The position numbers were made by a program, and so were the translations under genes. From Avena insularis (lineage: Eukaryota; Streptophyta; Magnoliopsida; Poales; Poaceae): a stretch of 64,000 nucleotides of DNA. Location of the stretch: positions 665,454,802-665,518,801 of the forward strand of contig CM042690.1 of assembly GCA_023614405.1 (NCBI GenBank). The letters are read 5' to 3'. Position 1 is the stretch's first letter; each line of letters opens with the position of its first letter. Under the pieces are notes generated by a model. It did no database searches, had not been told where the DNA came from, and worked only from the letters and a program-made list of their open reading frames with translations. Of the stretch, positions 57,456 through 64,000 are shown piece after piece.

Positions 57456-60400
57456 GTCTCCCACTTGCACTAGAGTCAATAATATAGTTTGAAAAACTTT
57501 GCGTATTGAACACCTATGGCTTTCTGGTGTTGCATATACGCGATTGCTAGTGGTTAACATAATCTCCGGATCTACAGTTTCAGGTCCATGTGTATTTGCA
57601 TGTCTTTGCGTCTCTACGCATCACTCATTCTCAAATGAGATGGCATTGTATAAATTTGGTCCTTTAGTGAGACCTTTAGTTCATTCAAGTTAAAATATGT
57701 TGATATTATTGTCATACAATATATCTTCATAGTATTAGCCCACTTTGAACCACACCTAGTTTGATAACAAACTACTTAACACAAATGCCCTCCTTTGCTG
57801 CTACTATAGCAATCATATACTTAGCCTTTTATTGTAGTATCTGTCATAATGTCTCAACTTTGGAACTCATCCAAATCCATCATGGAACATCTTTTCCATT
57901 ACATTGTGCCACCCATAGTCTAAATTGAGATAAATTTAATTTGTATCTTGTGAAAAAACTAGTATGAATGTAACACTTTACAATGAACTACCTTTAACTA
58001 TTTGTCACTTATACATGATATATTCTTAGTTCTTCCAAAGCTCATAAGAATATATTTACTATCGTCCAATGATCATCTTACGAATCATTCTAGTATGTGA
58101 TCATAACATTTAGAGAATAGGACATATCTGGATATATACATATCACGGTATAATCGATCAAAATCTTCATGTGATTTTACTCACCAAGTGTTGAAACACT
58201 TGAATCTTGATACAATCCTTTCCATGCAGCAAGAACATTTCTTGTTGTTTCCATATTGAACCCTTTCAATATCTCATATATGTACATCTGGCACAACCAT
58301 ATTAGCGCCTCAATCTATCCATATAGATATTGATGCCAAATATTCCGTTTTTTCCCAAGTCTTTCATCGAAATCCTATTTTAATGAAATTCTTAACTTGT
58401 GTCAATAAAAGATACACCATTTCCAATCAATAATATGTACTCTGCATAATGTATTGGAAATTTGTCTCAGTGCTCCCACTTAATTTCTTGCAGATGCAAG
58501 CATCTTCATCGTCTCTGATGAAATTAAACTCATTTAACATTTTCATCATGGTGAAGATTCCAACTCCGCTATGCTCACTTCAACTATTGAAGTTTGCATG
58601 CCCTTTTAGCACCCTTTGAATTAACAAAACCCTTCGGACCGTGTCTTGTACACGTCCTAGGTAACCATTCTATTATAAGAACATTGTTTTGTTTGTTCAA
58701 CTATCATACACCAAATTATATGTAGTGGTTGCTACATTAATCCGTCAAGACTAAATATCGCTATGAAAGATCAAATCTTGTCATAGTCAACTCCTTGAAC
58801 ATTGCCTGTAAACTTCTTTTCGACATGTCAACTATTTCATTGATGTTTAAACATCCATGTCTATTTCTTTATAGATCCAAACACGACTGATAGGCTTCAC
58901 GCCTTTTCGGAAGGTCTTCGAAGTTTAGAAACTTGATTTCTCGTGTATGGATACTATCACGGATTCTATGACTTCTAGTCATTTTATGGATTCAGGGCCC
59001 ATCATCGCTTCTTTGCATGCAGTTGGTTCATCATTGTCAAAACAATAATGACTTGTTTATCAAATCTCACTATTTGATTCTTACCCGATGCATCTGGTTC
59101 AAATAGGAACTATAATATCCAAGATCACACCCTTTGTAATCACGGGAGCCATGAGCATTGTGGCCGCCACCGGGACACTTTCCGGTGCTACGCTACTTAG
59201 CACATATAGCTAAGGTTCAACAACCTTATCAAAGTTCTATTGTCCTCCCACTTAACTTTTCACGAAAAAATCCTTCTCAAGAAACTTGACATTCCAAGCG
59301 ACAAACTATTTTGTCCTCGATGTTATGGAGGAATTTCCCAACAAATTCTTTGGGATAACCTACAAAGACGTGCTTATCTGACTTTGGTTCTAAACATTTT
59401 ACTTATGCATAACATACCAAAATTTAAGAAAAGACAATTCAGATTTTATCCCAAACCATAACTCATATGGTGTCATTTCAACGGATCATGATGGTGCTCT
59501 TTTCAGTGTAAAAGCGATAGTCTCTAAAGCTTTAATCCTTAAAACATAATGGCAGTTTTATAAATGACACCTTTGATCTTACCATGTCAAACAAGGTTTG
59601 ATTTGATCTCTCGAACATACCATACTCCTGTGGTTTATCGGGAAGTACAAATTCATGGAAAAATTCCTAAAATCTTAGGTGTTTTCCTAAACCTGTAACT
59701 CAAACATCTTCCTTTATGATCAAATCATAAACTCTTTTATTTTCTTGTTACAATGATTTTTCACTTCATCTTGAAAGTCTTTGAACAATTTTCAAATGTT
59801 TCATACTTCTTCCTTACTAAGTAAATATATAGATATATTCACTCCAATTTCTGGAGAAAGCATATGAAGCAAAAAAGATCCATCGCATATGGCTACACAT
59901 AATGGACTATGCACATCAGCATGCACAATTTCCAATAAGCTAGTCATTCATTCCTCTTTGGCCTATGAACGGAGTTTCAATTATCTCGAGGAAAGTTTCA
60001 CAAGCGTCAATTGATCAAAATCAAAAGACTCCAAAAATCCATCAACATGGACTTTCTTCATTTTTACTTTCCAATATAATTCAAATAGCGATGTCACTTC
60101 ATAAGTGATCTTCCAATCATTTGTCTTACGACATTTTAGCAATAATGTTTATGGATGTGATTTCTCCAACTAGACTTGTAAAAGTTCATCCATCCTTTAT
60201 GGAATACGGTAATTATTTGAACAACCATTGTTCTCGTAATACCGGAACAAAATAACAATTATTAAAACAAATCTTGAAGGCTAGGTTTGAAGACAACGAA
60301 AAACACAATAACACTTTATTTGTTTTCGATGAACATCATCACTTATTCTCTTGCTAGTTACTTAGGCCGTTGCAGTTCATGAATTGTGTTGTTCTATATG

Positions 60401-62340
60401 ACACTTCACACCAACCAATTTGGTATCCAATACCTAAGAACCACATTGTTTAACAAGCAAGGAATACAACAATAACATGTATATCTTCTATATACCTAAG
60501 TTGGACATCTCCAACCTTTTCTTTTCTGCCAAATATTTTATAGATTATCTTTCAGCAATTCCTTTTATTTTAAAACAATATATCAACATCAATAGTGGTG
60601 TCATTCACATGACACATTGTACAAAGTGTATATAGTCAAATACTGATACCTTTGAACTTGCACTTTGAAGTGGATCACCATCATCAAATGTTTGGTGTTC
60701 TTTCAAAAATCCATTCTTTAGTAATCTATTAGTGTAGTAAACATTTTACTTACATCTTCTATTCATCCTTATCATGACAACTTTCATGATCAAGCTACTA
60801 TAGCCTATAAGGAAGAATCGCGAGTATAATGTGAGTTCCCAAAACCTTTTGGGAGATCCGGATGCCTAGCATCTCCATCCTTCACAAATTCTCATACCAT
60901 ATGAGAACATGTATTTTGCTAAATTATACTCTATCATAATGCAACCAAAAACATTGTTTCAGATATCACAATATCTTCCACACATGTTGGTTTCTGAAAC
61001 AATTTTTTAGCTCCTAGATAATCTTGATATTAAAACAACTTTTGAATATCAATCATCATGGAGGCAAACATGATACTTTAGATACTAACATTGGAATTCT
61101 TACTCTTGAGTTAATACTACTTATTAAACTTCATGGAGTAAATAGAGTTTGCTGAAAGTTTGCAATAGGACTTATAAACTTTAAATTGACATTCAAAACA
61201 ATACGATACTAGTTCGTAAAGTAAATATCCAGAATTCTATAGTTCTATTATCTCAATTAAAACTAAGCATAAGGTAGTAAATAGATGCCAATGACTACAA
61301 CAAATTATGCAAATTCACTTTGATTTAGTTTATGACAAATTTGGTTCAACTAATCCAAATTAGAAATGAATTCCCACTCAAAAACGACATCCCCTCGTGC
61401 CTTTTTGGTGATTACATGAACCAAATCCACTACACCAAGACCGATCATCACGTGAGTCGATGTAACTTCAAAGGCGAGCATCAATATGGGCATCACATCA
61501 ACTATATGACTCATGCTTAACCTTTCGGTCCGTGCTCCAAGGCCATGTCTGTACATGCTAGGCTCGCCAAGTAAGAACCTTAGTACTCGCGTGTGTAAAA
61601 CTGTCTTACACCTGTTGTATGAAAGCGCAGAGTCGAGTAAACCCGATCATCACGTGATGTCTCGAAACACGATCCATAGAATGATGCATACTTAAGGAAG
61701 AACACATTTTATCTTGATATTTAAATGAGGGATCATATTATAACGCTACTAAAATGCCAAACAAGCAATATAAGATGCAAACATCATATCTGTAAAGTGG
61801 AATGATATGGTCCATGCATTTGATCACTATCATGCGCATCGTGGTATGATCTCTATCATTAATTTGTGTGTAAGGCCAAGGTCTATGGAACTTACACGTT
61901 AGGTGTGTTGTAAGGGTATCAACTATACATCAACTTACAACATTTCCATATCATGACACTAGCCCAGCAACGATCTAAACTAGACGCCTCTAATTTATAA
62001 ATTGCAAGTTTTTACGTGGCTTAGGGCTTTCGAAGATAGAACCGGTCTTACCTACGAACATGAAACCAGAACGATGATAACTAAGTTATTAGCAACTCGT
62101 TGTAAATCAGATATTGACTATAGTAGGAGAGACAGACACCTGCCAGCCACTTATGCAAAACTAGTTGCATGTCAGTCGTGGAACCGGTCTCATGTGCGAT
62201 GACATGTAAAGTTAGTTCGGGCCGCTTCATCCCACTATGCCACCAATATACAAAATACATGAAAGAAGCAATAACATGATCATCATCGCCCACATACTCT
62301 TATGTGTGCTACCCGTGCAAAGCACCTAAGCATAGATCAG
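57456..62340 (-). pseudogene. Internal region of Angela/BARE-like Copia (copy 2), heavily decayed pol
   Basis: Polypurine tract at 57456-57470 (minus: GTGCAAGTGGGAGAC). The 4.9-kb interior is AT-rich with no long frame. Pol traces remain: at about 58470-58550 the minus strand encodes MMKMLNEFNFIRDDEDACIC then KKLSGS, the reverse transcriptase segment just before YVDD in this lineage. The leader near 61360-61680 matches that of copy 1 at 31860-32225. The interior is far more eroded than the nested Tat-type element. Confidence 0.65.
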
Positions 62341-62352
62341 GCTCTGATACCA
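62341..62352 (-). promoter_or_regulatory. Primer-binding site, initiator tRNA-Met type
   Basis: The minus strand reads TGGTATCAGAGC, a perfect match to the standard tRNA-iMet primer site, one base from the LTR start at 62354. Confidence 0.9.
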
Positions 62353-63186
62353 CTGTAGGGTTCACAGCATAGACAAAAAATCCTACGATGGGAACTACAC
62401 GCCAAGATCTATCTACTAGATACAAGCAACGGGTGGATATACATCCATAGAGAACATACCCTCGAGGACAACAAAGCTTTTTTAACAAGATGGAACTCGT
62501 GGATGATGTAGTCGTACACTTGCCGATCTCAAGATCGTGATGAAGTCCTTCAGATCTAGCAGGTCCAGCTCCAGCACGTCCATCAGATCCAGCTCTAGCA
62601 AGTCCAGCACCACCAAGTCCTGCACCGCAAAGCAGTGGTGCATCCGTGATCGCACACACATCCGGTACCCCGACAACCTTCGTCCCTAGCTCCAGCAAAG
62701 CAGCGGAAGCAGCAACTCCTTTCCAGATAAGGCCACCGGGAACATGTATCTCGCTAATCCGAGACCATGGGGAATAACTAGAGGGAGAGAGAGATCCTTC
62801 GCGAGGAGGTGTGCTTTGTGAGGAGGAGAGGGGGCCTTTTATAGGGAAGAGGAGGCAACCAAGGGCCATGGCGTGGCAGCCATGGTGGTGCCCCCACCTC
62901 TTCCATTATTCATGTGGTGGATGCTCCACTCACATAAATATGCCTCCACTCACACTTCTACTCACATGCATTAAATTTCCACCAAATTTAATGCAAGCTC
63001 TCATTAAATAAAACTATTTTATTTATTTTATTTAGAATTTTGTTAATTACTTGTAACACCCTGTCCACTCCTGGGCCCAGGGGGTGTCACTCCTGGTAGC
63101 TTAATAGGATATCTAGACTGGCCCCACAGACCAACACTAGTCTTTTTTGCGCACTTTGTCCTCACTCGTGCGCACTCGGTTACCCA

Positions 63187-63248
63187 CTTCTCGGTCGGTC
63201 ACCCATCCTAGAATTGCTCTAGGCCAAGCACGCTTAACCTTAGAGTTT
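63187..63248 (-). promoter_or_regulatory. 5S rRNA-derived segment in the Cassandra 3' LTR
   Basis: The minus strand reads GTTAAGCGTGCTTGG, CTAGAGCAATTCTAGGATGG and GTGACCGACCG, which follow the box A, intermediate element and box C order of plant 5S rRNA. It is an imperfect copy (for example CCTAGAGCAATTC for GCGAGAGTAGTAC), not a functional 5S gene. Confidence 0.85.
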
Positions 63249-63658
63249 TTTTCGAATGAGCTTCCGGAAAATAAGTTGCAACTTGTTGATATGGGTATCC
63301 TATCAATCCTATTAAGCCATGTGTCTGGATCTCACATACACCCACCCTTTAGAAGATCGATGCCCTCATCGATCAAGCACACCCCAGGAACGTTCCCTCT
63401 TGGCACGCGTCTGTCGTCGGTGTACACATGTGCCATGCCGTGTCCACTCCGGACCACAGCGCCATGCTCCACATGTCCATGTGACCACCCACACCCGTTT
63501 AACATGAGGTGGTCGCTCGATACCACTTTGTAACACCCGTCCCTCCACAGGCTGAGGGGTGTCACTCTGGTAACAATAGGATATCTAGACTGGCCCCACA
63601 GACCAACACTAGTATTTTTTGCTCACTTTGTCCTCACTCGTGCGCACCCGGTTACCCA

Positions 63659-63720
63659 CTTCCCGGTCGGTCACCCATCCTAGAATTGCTCTAGGCCAAG
63701 CACGCTTAACCTTAGAGTTC
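63659..63720 (-). promoter_or_regulatory. 5S rRNA-derived segment in the Cassandra 5' LTR
   Basis: Same segment in the second LTR, with GACCGGGAAGT at the end, closer to the 5S box C (TGGGAAGT) than the copy in the other LTR (GAGAAGT). Confidence 0.85.
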
Positions 63721-64000
63721 TTTTCGAATGAGCTTCCGGAAAAGAAGTTACAACTTGTTGATATGGATATCCTATCAATCCTATTAAGCCATGTGTATGG
63801 ATCTCACATTACTTTAATTAACAAACATTCACATAAAACCCCCTGCAACATTTCAATATCACATGCAGAACTAGTTTTTGTAATTTCACCAGAAACAATT
63901 CCGGTTTCCATTGAAATGATTCTAGCACTTTCTTAATTCTTTATCTGAAACATATTTGCTCCAAATGGTGTTGGTATCCCTTAAGTGTGTCACCCTACGG

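Larger units (their letters stand above)
63052..63808 (-). mobile_element. Cassandra TRIM (5S rRNA-bearing miniature LTR retrotransposon)
   Basis: 757 bp, flanked by TSD TTACT (63047-63051 and 63809-63813). LTRs at 63052-63336 and 63529-63808, both TGTAACACCC to GATCTCACA. On the minus strand a primer-binding-site-like TGGTATCGAGC (63525-63515) sits 3 nt from the 5' LTR and a polypurine stretch AAAGGGTGGGTGTA adjoins the 3' LTR. No coding capacity, so it must use another element's proteins. Both LTRs contain a segment matching 5S rRNA, the defining trait of Cassandra, which supplies an internal Pol III-type promoter. Confidence 0.9.
62354..64000 (-). repeat. 5' LTR of Angela/BARE-like Copia (copy 2), interrupted, runs off the window
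   Basis: Starts TGTAGGGTTCACAGC and matches 41597-42480. It is interrupted by a Cassandra TRIM at 63052-63808 and continues to the window end. The TCCAGC-rich minisatellite recurs at about 62563-62630. Confidence 0.88.

Noticed and set aside
63187..63720. 5S rRNA gene
   Set aside because: Only the inner part of 5S is present, with many changes, and it occurs in both LTRs of a TRIM. It is a Cassandra promoter segment.

Overview
This is a nuclear window from a large, repeat-packed grass genome. The LTR families, the Stowaway MITEs and the intron-rich gene point to a temperate grass of the wheat, barley and oat group. That assignment rests on recognising element families by eye, not on a database search. 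I find one clearly intact host gene. Nearly everything else is transposable elements nested in one another. I found no bacterial-type operon, CRISPR array or tRNA gene.

Layout. 1-3473: a decayed Mutator-like (MULE) transposase, cut in two by a solo LTR (995-2620) with a perfect 5-bp target duplication. 3474-8104: a truncated gypsy-like LTR, an AT-rich LTR-like stretch, a 1-kb region with inverted ends, and the 3' end of a LINE. 8810-12100, minus strand: a nine-exon gene for a divergent CNOT9/Rcd1 protein (CCR4-NOT subunit 9), with Stowaway MITEs in three introns and one nested MITE pair. 12101-15488: mostly unassigned, with another Stowaway, a possible orphan exon and a small GC-rich tandem repeat. 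15494-22724: a full-length, pol-less Athila-like element on the minus strand, with TSD ATGTA. 22730-24986: unassigned.

The right 39 kb is a nest. A Copia element on the minus strand (LTR from 24987) has its pol split into 25953-26621 and 41020-41596. Between these lie a truncated Angela/BARE-like Copia (26622-32225), a truncated LTR (32226-33669), a 186-bp orphan segment and a second pol-less Athila-like element on the plus strand (33856-41019). At 41597 another Angela/BARE-like Copia begins and runs past the window end. Its two LTRs were hit independently. The left one holds a 14.2-kb Tat-type gypsy element (42919-57088, TSD GTGAT), and the right one holds a Cassandra TRIM whose LTRs carry 5S rRNA-derived sequence (63052-63808, TSD TTACT).

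The Tat-type element is the richest piece. Its minus strand encodes gag, protease, reverse transcriptase, a second RNase H and integrase, all broken by stops or frameshifts. Its plus strand carries a convergent, multi-exon antisense gene with a roughly 57-bp tandem array in one intron. The retroelements look inactive from their coding breaks. The CNOT9-like gene is the only candidate for ordinary cellular function.
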